Shown piece after piece: positions 31,059 through 40,062 of a DNA stretch of 64,000 bases. Below the pieces are notes generated by a model. It saw nothing but the letters and a program-made list of their open reading frames with translations. It made no database searches and was not told where the DNA came from. Positions within the stretch are counted from its first letter, which is position 1; each line of letters begins with the position of its first letter. The stretch is from Gilliamella sp. wkB178 (GTDB lineage Bacteria; Pseudomonadota; Gammaproteobacteria; Enterobacterales; Orbaceae), in the NCBI RefSeq assembly GCF_001690705.1, contig NZ_LZGK01000016.1:124001-188000 (forward strand), written 5' to 3'. The translations under genes were made by a program, and so were the position numbers.

Positions 31059-31810
31059 TAGAAATTGATAATATTAGTAAAAAATATCAAACAATCCCAG
31101 TATTAAAAAATATCAATGCGACAATTTCGCAAGGTGGTATTACAGCCATTATAGGGCCTAATGGTGCGGGTAAATCTACACTATTATCGATTATTAGTCG
31201 GTTGTTATTGCCGGATGAAGGGCAAGTCAAAATTCAGAATATGGATGTGGTGAATACTCCAAGTGATAAATTAGCCACTTATCTTTCAGTACTTAGGCAA
31301 GAAAATCGTTTTACCAGTAGATTGACGGTGTTTGAATTGGTTGGCTTTGGACGTTATCCGTACACTAAAGGATGTTTAAATACGGATGATCATCAACATA
31401 TTAATCGAGCATTAGAATTTTTAAATCTCACCGAGTTTAAAGATCGCTTTTTAGATGAGTTATCGGGAGGTCAGCGCCAACGTGCGTATGTTGCTATGAT
31501 ACTTTGCCAAGATACTGAATATGTATTGCTTGATGAACCACTGAATAATCTTGATATGAAACATGCAGTGGCAATGATGAAACAATTACGAAGGGCTGCT
31601 GACGAACTTGGAAAGACTATTGTGATTGTAATTCACGATATTAATTTTGCTTCAGTTTATTCTGATTATATTCTCGCCATGAAAAAAGGAGAATTAGCTT
31701 ATCAAGGTCCCCCAAAACAGATTATGAATACTGAAATCTTAGAAGATATATTTGATACACCAGTAAAGATAGCCAATATTTATGATCAAAATATTGCTAT
31801 TTATTATTAA
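31055..31810 (+). CDS. Siderophore ABC transporter ATP-binding protein
   Basis: 251 residues. Walker A GPNGAGKST (about 37-45), ABC signature LSGGQRQRAYVAM, Walker B YVLLDEPLNNLD, and the H-loop IHDINFA. Of the FecE/FepC/CeuD type. It begins with GTG in a GTGA overlap with the preceding permease. Last gene of the operon; I see no clear terminator after it. Confidence 0.93.
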   Translation: MIEIDNISKKYQTIPVLKNINATISQGGITAIIGPNGAGKSTLLSIISRLLLPDEGQVKIQNMDVVNTPSDKLATYLSVLRQENRFTSRLTVFELVGFGRYPYTKGCLNTDDHQHINRALEFLNLTEFKDRFLDELSGGQRQRAYVAMILCQDTEYVLLDEPLNNLDMKHAVAMMKQLRRAADELGKTIVIVIHDINFASVYSDYILAMKKGELAYQGPPKQIMNTEILEDIFDTPVKIANIYDQNIAIYY

Positions 31811-31944
31811 ATCATAATTAAAATGACTTACTATATCTATTAATTATTTAATAAATACTTGTGGTTACTTAAAAAGTAGGGCTGTTTACATTTAGTTTTA
31901 TTTCATGTTAAATAACGGCAGTATTTATTCCTGAGAAAATGGTT

Positions 31945-32961
31945 ATGAAATTAGAGGAAGTTGCTCGTTTAGCTGGTGTTTCTAGAACTACAGCGAGCTA
32001 TGTGGTTAATGGAAAGGCCAAAAAATATCGTGTTAGTGATAAGACTATCGCAAAAGTTATGGCGATAGTTAAAGAATATAATTATCAACCTAATGCAGTT
32101 GCCGCAGGCTTAAGAGCCGGTAAAACCAAATCTATTGGTGTTATTATCCCTGACTTAGAAAATATCAGTTATACTCGGATCGCAAATTATTTAGAACAAT
32201 TGGTTAGGCAAGAAGGATATCAATTATTACTTTCATGTTCTGAAGATAATCCAGAAATAGAAAAAGAGTGTGTAAAACATTTAAAACAGCGTAGAGTTGA
32301 TGCATTAATTATTTCTTCTTCTTTTGTAACTAAAAATGATTATGCTTTTTATAATGATTGGGAAAATACTGAAATTCCTTTATTTGCCTTAGATAGAACA
32401 TTATCTGCAGCAGAGTTTAGAAATATCGTAGGAGCAGATAGAGAAGATTCGACAACATTAGCACAAGTATTTTATAACCTTGTGCAAGGTTCGGTTACTT
32501 ATATTGGTGCTTTACCTAATTTATCTGTTAGTCAACGGCGTCTAAATGGTTTTAAAAATGTAGCTTCAAAAAATAATAATGAAATTAATTACTTATATGC
32601 TAACAATTATAGTCGTCATGATGCGGAGATAGCTTTTAGTCAATGGTTAGAATCTCACGACCTTCCAAATGGTATTTTCACCACTTCTTTTTCTTTATTG
32701 CAAGGGACGATTGACGCGATTTTAAAAAAATTCGGACAATTACCCGAAAGTCTTACCATTGCTACATTTGGTGATAATGAATTGCTCGATTTTTTGCCTT
32801 GTAAAGTGGTGTCACTTTCTCAAGATCATAAAGAAGTTGCTAAAACAACTATCAAACTATTATTGGATAGTTTACGTGACAATAATTATCAACCAGGTAC
32901 TACTGTAATCCCTCGAAGATTGATTTATCGAGGTAATTTAAGTAGAAATTGTCTTAGTTAA
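31945..32961 (+). CDS. cra: Catabolite repressor/activator Cra (FruR)
   Basis: 338 residues, LacI family. N-terminal helix-turn-helix MKLEEVARLAGVSRTTASYV and hinge VSDKTIAKV; effector domain with PDLENISYTRIANYLE and ATFGDNELLDFL, which closely follow E. coli Cra. I start at the ATG at 31945 (matches MKLDE and has GAGA 9 bases upstream), not at 31939. Fructose 1-phosphate should release it from DNA. It sits directly before fruBKA, as in E. coli genomes it does not, so it may be the local fructose repressor. The operator is at 33092-33103. Confidence 0.93.
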   Translation: MKLEEVARLAGVSRTTASYVVNGKAKKYRVSDKTIAKVMAIVKEYNYQPNAVAAGLRAGKTKSIGVIIPDLENISYTRIANYLEQLVRQEGYQLLLSCSEDNPEIEKECVKHLKQRRVDALIISSSFVTKNDYAFYNDWENTEIPLFALDRTLSAAEFRNIVGADREDSTTLAQVFYNLVQGSVTYIGALPNLSVSQRRLNGFKNVASKNNNEINYLYANNYSRHDAEIAFSQWLESHDLPNGIFTTSFSLLQGTIDAILKKFGQLPESLTIATFGDNELLDFLPCKVVSLSQDHKEVAKTTIKLLLDSLRDNNYQPGTTVIPRRLIYRGNLSRNCLS

Positions 32962-32962
32962 T

Positions 32963-32986
32963 AATCAACATATTGATTTATTTTTA
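32963..32986 (+). terminator. Weak terminator after cra
   Basis: Short stem AATCAA / TTGATT with a 4-base loop followed by TATTTTTAAT, immediately after the cra stop. Confidence 0.45.
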
Positions 32987-33091
32987 ATAAGTATCTAGTG
33001 TTTTTTTAGACAAAAATTAGATCTAGATCACAAATAAATTATTAATAGACATAAGTTATTTGATAATTAATCTATTTAAATTAATAATTGC

Positions 33092-33103
33092 TGAAACGAT
33101 TCA
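33092..33103 (+). promoter_or_regulatory. Cra operator upstream of fruB
   Basis: TGAAACGATTCA, a canonical Cra site, preceded by GC and overlapping a -10 box TATAAT (33105-33110). A weaker second half-site (TGAATC) is at 33133-33138. Position over the promoter implies repression of fruBKA. Confidence 0.85.
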
Positions 33104-33180
33104 ATATAATTCAAGAAAGGATTTAGAGTTGCTGAATCACCTTAGTAGATTCTATTTTTTAACCTAGAGGTATTTATTAT

Positions 33181-34368
33181 ATGTTTCATTTAGTTAAAGA
33201 TAATATTCATTTAAATGAACAGGCAGCTAACAAAACACAAGCAATAAAAAAAATTGCCACTGCTTTAACTAGTGCAGGATTTGTTGCAGATGGTTATGTA
33301 AATGGTATGCTTGAACGCGAAGAACAAGCGGCAACTTATTTGGGTATTGGTCTGGCTATACCTCATGGTACGACTAAAACCCGAGATTTAGTTAAAAAAA
33401 CCGGGGTACAAGTTTTTTGTTTTCCTAAAGGTGTTGTATGGGGTGAAGATGGTGAAATAGCTTATCTGGCAATTGGTATCGCCGCTAGCTCGGATGAGCA
33501 TTTAGAATTGTTAAGGCAATTAACCCATGTACTTTGCGCTGATGGCGTAGAAGATAAAATCAAAAATATAAAATCTGCCGATGAAGCTATTGCAATTTTA
33601 ACTGGTCAAGCTAACCATAGCGATAGTCAATTTACTGTCAATGAATCATCATTATTATTAGATATTCCAGCCGATAGTTTGGCAACTTTACAAGCCTTAA
33701 ATGCTTCACGCTTAAAACAATTGGATGCGGTGAATGCAAGCTTTATTGCTAATGTATTAGATAATAAACCAAGTTATTTGGGGCATGGTGTATGGTTAAA
33801 TGATAGTAAACAAGGCAATTTAAAAAATGCAATGGCGATTACCCGAACTATTAGTAACATTAGTGCAGACAATAAACCAGTCAAATTACTTATTACCATG
33901 TCAGCAATTGATGATTCGATTACTGAAATCATCAATCGTTTGGCATCGTTAGTCTTTAATCAAAACATGCAAAAATTATTATCTGGTACTAGTGACAATC
34001 TTATTAATCTACTTGCTAGCGATTCTTTAGCAGCAGTTCAAACTACTAATTCATCCTCTGAACCTACTACAGAACAAGGTAGTACGACTCTAAGTCGTGA
34101 ATTTATTATCCTCAATGAAAATGGTCTACACACTCGACCATCATCGGTATTAGTCAAATTAGTGAAGGAATTTAATAGCAAAATAACTGTAGCTAATTTA
34201 GATGGTAAAAATGAACCCGTTAGTGCCACTAGTTTAATGAAAATTGTGGCGTTAGGAGCAAAAAAAGGTAATCGCTTACAATTTACCGCCGAAGGGAATG
34301 ATGCGGCACAAGCACTTGATGCTATTGGTAAAGCTATTGAAAGTGGTTTAGGTGAGGGGGCTGAATAA
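33181..34368 (+). CDS. fruB: PTS fructose IIA/HPr diphosphoryl transfer protein
   Basis: 395 residues. N-terminal IIA-Fru domain with phosphorylated H62 in GLAIPHGTT; a central linker/M domain; C-terminal HPr (FPr) domain with the active His in NENGLHTRPSSVL. It carries phosphate from EI to FruA. The stop overlaps the fruK start by one base (TAATG), typical of coupled fru operons. Controlled by the Cra site upstream. Confidence 0.96.
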   Translation: MFHLVKDNIHLNEQAANKTQAIKKIATALTSAGFVADGYVNGMLEREEQAATYLGIGLAIPHGTTKTRDLVKKTGVQVFCFPKGVVWGEDGEIAYLAIGIAASSDEHLELLRQLTHVLCADGVEDKIKNIKSADEAIAILTGQANHSDSQFTVNESSLLLDIPADSLATLQALNASRLKQLDAVNASFIANVLDNKPSYLGHGVWLNDSKQGNLKNAMAITRTISNISADNKPVKLLITMSAIDDSITEIINRLASLVFNQNMQKLLSGTSDNLINLLASDSLAAVQTTNSSSEPTTEQGSTTLSREFIILNENGLHTRPSSVLVKLVKEFNSKITVANLDGKNEPVSATSLMKIVALGAKKGNRLQFTAEGNDAAQALDAIGKAIESGLGEGAE

Positions 34369-35303
34369 TGGTTTACCGTGTCGCTACTATTACTTTAAAT
34401 CCGGCTTATGATTTATTAGGTTTTTGCCCAAAAGTTGAACTGGGTGAGGTTAATTTAGTGCAAACCAATGCGTTACTTGCTGCCGGTAAAGGTATCAATG
34501 TTGCCAAGGTATTGACTGATCTAGATGTAAAATTGACTGTCGGTGGTTTTCTAGGCAAAGAAAATCGTAATGGGTTTGATTTATTGTTTCAATCATTAGG
34601 TGTGATCGATAAATTCCAAACTATCGAAGGGCAAACCCGTATTAATGTCAAATTGACTGAACAAAATAGTGAGGTTACAGATCTTAATTTTTCAGGTTTT
34701 ACAGTTAGTGATCAAGATTGGCAAAAATTTGTAACCAGTTCACTTGAATGGTTAAAAGAAATTGATATGGTGGCAATTAGTGGCAGTCTGCCAGTGGATG
34801 TGTCATTTGATAACTTTACTAAATGGATGGAGCAAGTAAAAAAGATTTGTCCAAAAGTTGTGTTTGATAGTAGCCGAGAAGCATTAGTGGCAGGGTTAAA
34901 AGCTAAGCCATGGTTAATTAAACCCAATGATAAAGAACTGGAAATGTGGGTTGGAAGAAAATTATCCACTTTACCAGAAATTAAAACTGCAGCTATGGAA
35001 CTCATAAATGAAGGTGTTGAAAACGTAGTAATTTCACTCGGTAGTAAAGGTGCTTTATGGGTAACCAAAAATGAAGCATGGTTAGCAAAACCACCAAAGT
35101 GTAAAGTGATCAGTACTGTAGGTGCAGGTGATTCAATGGTTGGTGGCTTAATGTATGGTTTGTTAACTAATAAATCAATTAAAGACACATTAATATTTGC
35201 ATCAAGCGTAGCAGCTTTATCGGTTGAACAAGCCGGAGTAGGTATATCCGATCGTCAAGCTGTCAATAAAATGCTAGAAAAAATTGAAGTAATTGCTGAA
35301 TAG
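34368..35303 (+). CDS. fruK: 1-phosphofructokinase
   Basis: 311 residues, PfkB family. TLNPAYDLLG at the N-terminus, KGINVAKVL, and the C-terminal catalytic signature VGAGDSMVGG with the base Asp. Converts fructose 1-phosphate to fructose 1,6-bisphosphate. Overlaps fruB by one base and precedes fruA by 8 bases. Confidence 0.97.
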   Translation: MVYRVATITLNPAYDLLGFCPKVELGEVNLVQTNALLAAGKGINVAKVLTDLDVKLTVGGFLGKENRNGFDLLFQSLGVIDKFQTIEGQTRINVKLTEQNSEVTDLNFSGFTVSDQDWQKFVTSSLEWLKEIDMVAISGSLPVDVSFDNFTKWMEQVKKICPKVVFDSSREALVAGLKAKPWLIKPNDKELEMWVGRKLSTLPEIKTAAMELINEGVENVVISLGSKGALWVTKNEAWLAKPPKCKVISTVGAGDSMVGGLMYGLLTNKSIKDTLIFASSVAALSVEQAGVGISDRQAVNKMLEKIEVIAE

Positions 35304-35311
35304 GAGTCTGC

Positions 35312-37048
35312 ATGAATATATATATTGTTGAAGGTAATAGTGTAGGACCTGTTAATGGGCGTCTTGCTAAAGCCGAGTTAGCCTTAGTAGCTAATTCATT
35401 AAATTTAAAAGTGGTTGATAATGCTATATCAGCCGATGTAATCGTTGCCGTTGGTTCAGGAGCAATCAGTGATAAAGCGGTTATTGGTAAAAAAGTTTAT
35501 GTAGTAAAAGAATTAAATGATCTATTTGCTAATCCTAAGCAAATTTTAACTGACGCACAAAGTAAAGCAGTTGTTTATCAACCAACTACTGATTCAGCAG
35601 CATTAGTAAACGATGGAGTAAAACGTATTGTTGCTGTTACAGCATGTCCAACTGGTGTTGCCCATACTTTTATGGCGGCGGAAGCAATTGAAGAAGAAGC
35701 TAAAAAACGCGGTTGGTGGTGTAAAGTTGAAACTCGTGGTTCTGTAGGTGTGGGTAATGAATTAACACCAGAAGAAGTGGCTAGTGCTGATGTAGTTATT
35801 GTTGCTTGCGATATTGATGTTGATTTAAGTAAATTTGCAGGTAAAAAAATGTACCGAACTAAAACTGGTCAGGCACTTAAAAAGACGGCGCAAGAGTTGG
35901 ACAAAGCTTTTCAAGAAGCAACAATCTACCAACCAGTAGCAGGTAGTTCTGTAAATAAGGCAACTAAAGAAAAAAAGAGCATCTATCAGCATTTGTTAAC
36001 AGGTGTTTCCTACATGTTACCGATGGTAGTTGCGGGTGGTTTAATTATAGCTCTTTCTTTTGCGTTAGGTGAATTTAAAGAAGTTTTGAAAACAGTAACC
36101 GTGATAGAAAATGGTGTTGAAATTGTTAAACAGGCATTAGTTCAAGAATTAGTTGGTGAATCACATTTAAAACAAATTGGTGACTTAGCCTTCTCGCTTA
36201 TGGTGCCATTACTGGCAGGATATATTGCTTATTCTATCGCTGATAGACCAGGTCTTACTCCAGGTCTTGTGGGAGGTTTGTTAGCAGAATCAACAAAAGC
36301 AGGTTTTTTAGGTGGTATTATCATTGGTTATTTTGCTGGTTACTTAGCCTTATTAATCACCAAAAAATTACCATTACCAAAAAGTATGGAAGCATTAAAA
36401 CCAATTTTAATTGTTCCATTACTGGCAACATTAGTAACCGGATTAGTGATGCAATTTATCGTTGGTACACCGATTGCTTGGTTAATGAGTGCGGTGACAG
36501 CATGGCTAAATTCAATGGGGACTGCAAATGCAGCTATTTTGGGTGCTATATTAGGTGGCATGATGTGTGTTGATATGGGTGGGCCGATTAACAAAGCTGC
36601 TTATGCATTTGGTACAAGCTTAATTTCCTCTCATGTTTATGCACCAATGGCAGCAGTTATGGCTGGTGGTATGGTACCTCCTTTAGCCATGGGGCTTGCA
36701 ACACTTATTGCCCGTAAAAAGTTTGCTAAACCTGAGCAAGAAAGTGGAAAAGCTTCACTGGTATTAGGTTTATGTTTTATCACAGAAGGTGCAATACCAT
36801 TTGCAGCGCGAGATCCATTACGAGTAATCCTTTGTTGTATAATCGGTGGAGCGATTACTGGTGGCATGGCACTTGCTTTTGGTTCACAATTAATGACTCC
36901 ACATGGCGGTCTATTTGCATTAGCTATTCCAGGAGTAGTAAAACCAGTAAGTGGCTATTTGTTATCAATACTTGTTGGGGCAGTGATTGCAGGTGTTATT
37001 TATGCGGTAATCAAAAAACCAGAATCAGCTACTGAAGCAGTGGCTTAA
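35312..37048 (+). CDS. fruA: PTS fructose IIB'BC component
   Basis: 578 residues. A degenerate N-terminal IIB' domain (1-100), a IIB domain with the phosphorylated Cys in ACPTGVAHTFMAAEAI (about 113-128), then a membrane IIC domain (about 220-570) with GGPINKAAYAFG and FITEGAIPFAARDP. It imports fructose as fructose 1-phosphate. Last gene of fruBKA, ended by a strong terminator. Confidence 0.97.
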   Translation: MNIYIVEGNSVGPVNGRLAKAELALVANSLNLKVVDNAISADVIVAVGSGAISDKAVIGKKVYVVKELNDLFANPKQILTDAQSKAVVYQPTTDSAALVNDGVKRIVAVTACPTGVAHTFMAAEAIEEEAKKRGWWCKVETRGSVGVGNELTPEEVASADVVIVACDIDVDLSKFAGKKMYRTKTGQALKKTAQELDKAFQEATIYQPVAGSSVNKATKEKKSIYQHLLTGVSYMLPMVVAGGLIIALSFALGEFKEVLKTVTVIENGVEIVKQALVQELVGESHLKQIGDLAFSLMVPLLAGYIAYSIADRPGLTPGLVGGLLAESTKAGFLGGIIIGYFAGYLALLITKKLPLPKSMEALKPILIVPLLATLVTGLVMQFIVGTPIAWLMSAVTAWLNSMGTANAAILGAILGGMMCVDMGGPINKAAYAFGTSLISSHVYAPMAAVMAGGMVPPLAMGLATLIARKKFAKPEQESGKASLVLGLCFITEGAIPFAARDPLRVILCCIIGGAITGGMALAFGSQLMTPHGGLFALAIPGVVKPVSGYLLSILVGAVIAGVIYAVIKKPESATEAVA

Positions 37049-37054
37049 TAAGCT

Positions 37055-37087
37055 AAATCGCCATCAGATGATGGCGATTTTTTTTAG
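37055..37087 (+). terminator. Terminator of fruBKA
   Basis: Stem AAATCGCCATC / GATGGCGATTT, AGAT loop, then an eight-T run. Confidence 0.95.
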
Positions 37088-37094
37088 TTGGATA

Positions 37095-37670
37095 TTACTT
37101 TTTAATCCAACGTTGTAAATCTTTAGGAATAAAATCATCCATGGCTTGTAAAAGCGAATCAGAATGGTCAGAAACGATCAAAGTTTTAAAAAAACTTTCA
37201 CGAATAAATCCTTGATCGGCCGCATGTTGCAAAAAAACTAACATATGTTGCCAAAATTGAGCAGGGTTAAATAAAGCTACCGGTTTTTCGTGGTAACCAA
37301 TTTGCATACCGGTCCAAACTTCAAATAACTCTTCCAGGGTACCTGTTCCTCCGGGCATAGCGATAAAACCATCTGCAAGCTCAGATAATCTTGCTTTACG
37401 TTGATGCATATCCGCAACTACTTCTAATCGGGTAATACCATGATGGGCAGTTTCAGCTTGAACTAAACGCTCAGGGATCACTCCAATTACTTCACCTCCA
37501 TGATCTAAAACAGCGTTAGCGATTATGCCCATTAAACCTTTATTACCACCACCATAAATTAAACGTCTATTTTGCTTTGCTAATGTTATACCTAAGTGTT
37601 CAGCTTGGGTGCGATATTCAACTAAATTACCTTCACTCGCACCACAAAAAACACAAATATTCTTTTTCAT
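37095..37670 (-). CDS. LOG family protein (nucleoside 5'-monophosphate phosphoribohydrolase)
   Basis: 191 residues. FCGASEGNLVEYRTQAEHLG at the N-terminus, GGGNKGLMGIIANAVLD and the hallmark PGGTGTLEELFEVWTGMQ. Related to cytokinin-activating LOG enzymes, which release adenine-type bases from nucleoside monophosphates; a similar role in nucleotide salvage is likely. Ordinary single gene convergent with fruA. Confidence 0.9.
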   Translation of the reverse strand: MKKNICVFCGASEGNLVEYRTQAEHLGITLAKQNRRLIYGGGNKGLMGIIANAVLDHGGEVIGVIPERLVQAETAHHGITRLEVVADMHQRKARLSELADGFIAMPGGTGTLEELFEVWTGMQIGYHEKPVALFNPAQFWQHMLVFLQHAADQGFIRESFFKTLIVSDHSDSLLQAMDDFIPKDLQRWIKK

Positions 37671-37824
37671 AAATTTTATTAACCTTTTATATCACCAATC
37701 TAAACTGGGTTATTTTAGCATAGTAATTACCTAATTTGCTTATAAGCTGAGCAGTTGTATGCAATTAATGTATTTCGCATTGACAGAATCGTTATAGATG
37801 GTTAATATTTTGTCCGTTAAGTGT

Positions 37825-37900
37825 TCCTCCATAGTTCAGTCGGTAGAACGGCGGACTGTTAATCCGTATGTCACAGGTTCAAGTCCTGTTGGAGGAGCCA
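37825..37900 (+). tRNA. tRNA-Asn (GTT)
   Basis: 76-base cloverleaf with acceptor stem TCCTCCA / TGGAGGA, anticodon GTT at 37858-37860, T loop GGTTCAAGTCC and an encoded CCA end. A terminator follows. Confidence 0.97.
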
Positions 37901-37915
37901 ATCTCAGTTATTTAG

Positions 37916-37939
37916 AACCTGCTTATAGCAGGTTTTTTT
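37916..37939 (+). terminator. Terminator of tRNA-Asn
   Basis: Stem AACCTGCT / AGCAGGTT, TAT loop, then TTTTTTT, 16 bases after the tRNA. Confidence 0.9.
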
Positions 37940-38278
37940 ATGCTTATCGAAAGATAATCTTCTTATTATTTGTATATTTAATCATTATTATCTTATTAAT
38001 AAAAAATAGAATCAGTAATTTATTCTAAAAAATTAACATCTAAAATAAACATCATTAAATAATTTTATTGATTTAAAAGATTATTTTACTTCGATTTACG
38101 TCTATTGATTTAAGTGCTGGCGGGAGTTGAATTAGTATAAGAAAACCCTTGCTATTATTGAATTTGTCACAATTCATAATAAGTAATTCCCTTTATTTGT
38201 TCCTTTATTATTTTTGGAAAACAAATTTTGAGTTTTTGGGAAAATAATTTTGGCGAATAGATTATGTCAAAAATAGTG
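37940..38278. other. Gene-free region at the left edge of the island
   Basis: No gene supported. It contains the left copy of the ssrA-derived direct repeat (38116-38131), listed separately; the rest is very AT-rich. Confidence 0.5.
38116..38131. repeat. Left att-like direct repeat of the ssrA 3' end
   Basis: GCTGGCGGGAGTTGAA is identical to bases 40070-40085 inside the 3' end of ssrA and in the same orientation. Together with the integrase fragment beside ssrA this marks an integration unit of about 1.95 kb. Confidence 0.85.
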
Positions 38279-38962
38279 TTATCTTGCACATTTAATAAAA
38301 TATTCTATATTTAATTTAATCTGGTTTATTGCTGCATCATAATTTTTGTAAACTCGAAATGATATTTTTTTTATACTAAAAGGTTCTGTCAAACTTTCTT
38401 TTAATAAATAATTTATAAAATTTAGAGTCGTTTCTTCCATCTTAAGATACTTAATCACATGTTTATATCTAGGAGATAATTGTAATATTTGAAAAAAACC
38501 ACTCTGTAGATTTTTTTTAGAAGTCTCATAAGCACGTTCACTTTGTTTATCTTTTTTCTCAGGTTCTTTTCCCCACTGTTCGAAAACAGTTTTCAACTCT
38601 CCAAATAGCTTAGGTGACACAATAAAAAAATCAAGATCTGAAGTCTTAGGATTAAAGCTTTTTCGCTCTTTAGTTGGATGTAAAGAAAAGCCCAGTTGTG
38701 CGCTTCCTGTTAAATAAACTACATTGTAATCATTATCTGTTAACCCTATATTTTTTACAATATGTCTTCTGACTGCATTATAAATAAAGGGACGATCTAT
38801 AATGAATCTAGGAATACTTTCCAATATATACAATTGGATAAAGTCGCGTATATCATTACTACCCAACCCATCTATTTTATTAAGAGTTTCTGAAGTAAAT
38901 GCATTTTTAGGAACATCTCCCGATACATATTTACCCCACTCAGTAATATCTTTATTCATCAT
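38279..38962 (-). CDS. Nucleotidyltransferase-like island protein
   Basis: 227 residues. YLTGSAQLGFS (GS at 86-87) followed by TSDLDFFIV (D109, D111) resembles the GS...DxD motif of the nucleotidyltransferase fold, with a 20-residue insert between the two parts, longer than in most minimal family members. A third carboxylate is not clearly identifiable. N-terminal 75 residues are helical and of unknown relation. Its ATG overlaps the stop of the GT51 gene (ATGA), so the two are translated together. Candidate roles are an NTase in a toxin-antitoxin or defence pair; no function is proven and the family assignment itself needs a profile search. Confidence 0.55.
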   Translation of the reverse strand: MMNKDITEWGKYVSGDVPKNAFTSETLNKIDGLGSNDIRDFIQLYILESIPRFIIDRPFIYNAVRRHIVKNIGLTDNDYNVVYLTGSAQLGFSLHPTKERKSFNPKTSDLDFFIVSPKLFGELKTVFEQWGKEPEKKDKQSERAYETSKKNLQSGFFQILQLSPRYKHVIKYLKMEETTLNFINYLLKESLTEPFSIKKISFRVYKNYDAAINQIKLNIEYFIKCAR

Positions 38963-39537
38963 ATTTTCTCGTTATATTTAATATAAAGAATTCTATCATA
39001 AATTTCATTTAGTCTTTTGGGGCTATAATGTTGAGGTAATGGATACTTAAGCATAGATATAATTGCATATGGCAGATCAACCTTTTCAAAAATATTTTCG
39101 GTATGTAATCTATCCATAGCCTCTATAATGCCATTCATTCTCCAACCATAATACCCCAAAAATAAATATGACATAGCTATGGTCTTCTTATCAAATTCTC
39201 TTTCAATATAGATGGCTAATAATATTTCTTTTATTTTTCGTTTAAGTGTATTTTCTCTATAATTTGTAATTGTGCGAACTAATTGCTGAGTTATTGTGCT
39301 GGCACCACTTTTTTTATTATATATTACATAGTTGTATGCTGCTCGAATGATTGCTTTATAATCGAAACCACAATGCTGCCAAAAACGTCTATCTTCAGAT
39401 ATAACTAGTATTGTTATTAAATCTTTAAACTCTTCAAAAGCAACATTTAACGTTATCTTATTGATTTTATAAATCAATATTTTTGTTTCTTGAAGATATA
39501 ACTTCTGAATAATAAATGAAATCAAATTTTTAAGCAT
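38959..39537 (-). CDS. Short GT51 (peptidoglycan transglycosylase-like) protein
   Basis: 192 residues, matching the GT51 domain of MtgA and class A PBPs. Catalytic motif SEDRRFWQHCGFD (E48), KKSGASTITQQLVRT (76-89) and RKIKEILLA with the second glutamate (E104) are all present, so the catalytic core looks intact. Odd points: MtgA-type enzymes are about 230-240 residues with a clear signal anchor, but here the N-terminus has only a weak hydrophobic stretch (about 4-15); no transpeptidase domain; no ribosome-binding site visible; very AT-rich. It is the first gene of the island cassette, with a TATAAT -10 at 39558-39563. Confidence 0.8.
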   Translation of the reverse strand: MLKNLISFIIQKLYLQETKILIYKINKITLNVAFEEFKDLITILVISEDRRFWQHCGFDYKAIIRAAYNYVIYNKKSGASTITQQLVRTITNYRENTLKRKIKEILLAIYIEREFDKKTIAMSYLFLGYYGWRMNGIIEAMDRLHTENIFEKVDLPYAIISMLKYPLPQHYSPKRLNEIYDRILYIKYNEKI

Positions 39538-39657
39538 ATATAAGTAATATAGATTAAATTATAATAGATAAAAACTATAAATCACTATTGAATTCGGATA
39601 TATAATCATAAACAGAAATAACCATATTGTAATAATTTTCACATTTGTTATAGGAAA

Positions 39658-39855
39658 TTATTGCATGTCGTATAAAGTATTTTCGGGATAACTACCAAAA
39701 CTGACCGTAGTCCTATTATTCGTTATAGGGCGATAATATCTAAATTGCCATATTTTTGTCCCTGTTGACTTGATAAGCAAAAGCAAACCATTTCCATCAT
39801 AAATAGGATAATCCTTATTTTGTGGCTTGGCGTTCTTAATTTGTGTATCAGTCAT
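39658..39855 (-). pseudogene. Truncated tyrosine integrase (P4 type) N-terminus
   Basis: 65 residues: LTDxxIKNAKP-like TDTQIKNAKPQNKDYPIYDG and FGSYPENTLYDMQ, the DUF4102 arm-binding domain of P4-type integrases. The protein stops right after this domain, and no core-binding or catalytic domain follows, so the gene is a remnant left by deletion. It lies 208 bases from the ssrA end and points away from it, the usual place of int in ssrA islands. Confidence 0.85.
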
Positions 39856-39888
39856 TGGAGCTATTTTTTAGGCATACTTTCACCTTTT

Positions 39889-39938
39889 AGGACTATGAAA
39901 TTATAGGACTATGTCCACGTAGTCCTTAATATAGTCCC
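39889..39938. repeat. GGACTA/TAGTCC repeat cluster beside the integrase
   Basis: Two direct copies of AGGACTATG (39889-39897, 39905-39913) followed by inverted TAGTCC copies (39920-39925 and 39932-39937), between int and ssrA. Suits arm-type integrase or excisionase sites; inferred from position. Confidence 0.55.
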
Positions 39939-40062
39939 GAAAAATATGAATGTAAATGTATCTTACTGATGTTTACAGGGTAATGGAATAGGCTTAAAGG
40001 CTTATTGTTACTATATTTGGTGTGCTTTAGTGGGTTTAAAAGAATTTTATGAAATAGTGATT

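Noticed and set aside
37798..38028. 76-residue plus-strand reading frame over the tRNA-Asn
   Set aside because: It runs straight through tRNA-Asn and its terminator; no ribosome-binding site, no family match; chance frame.
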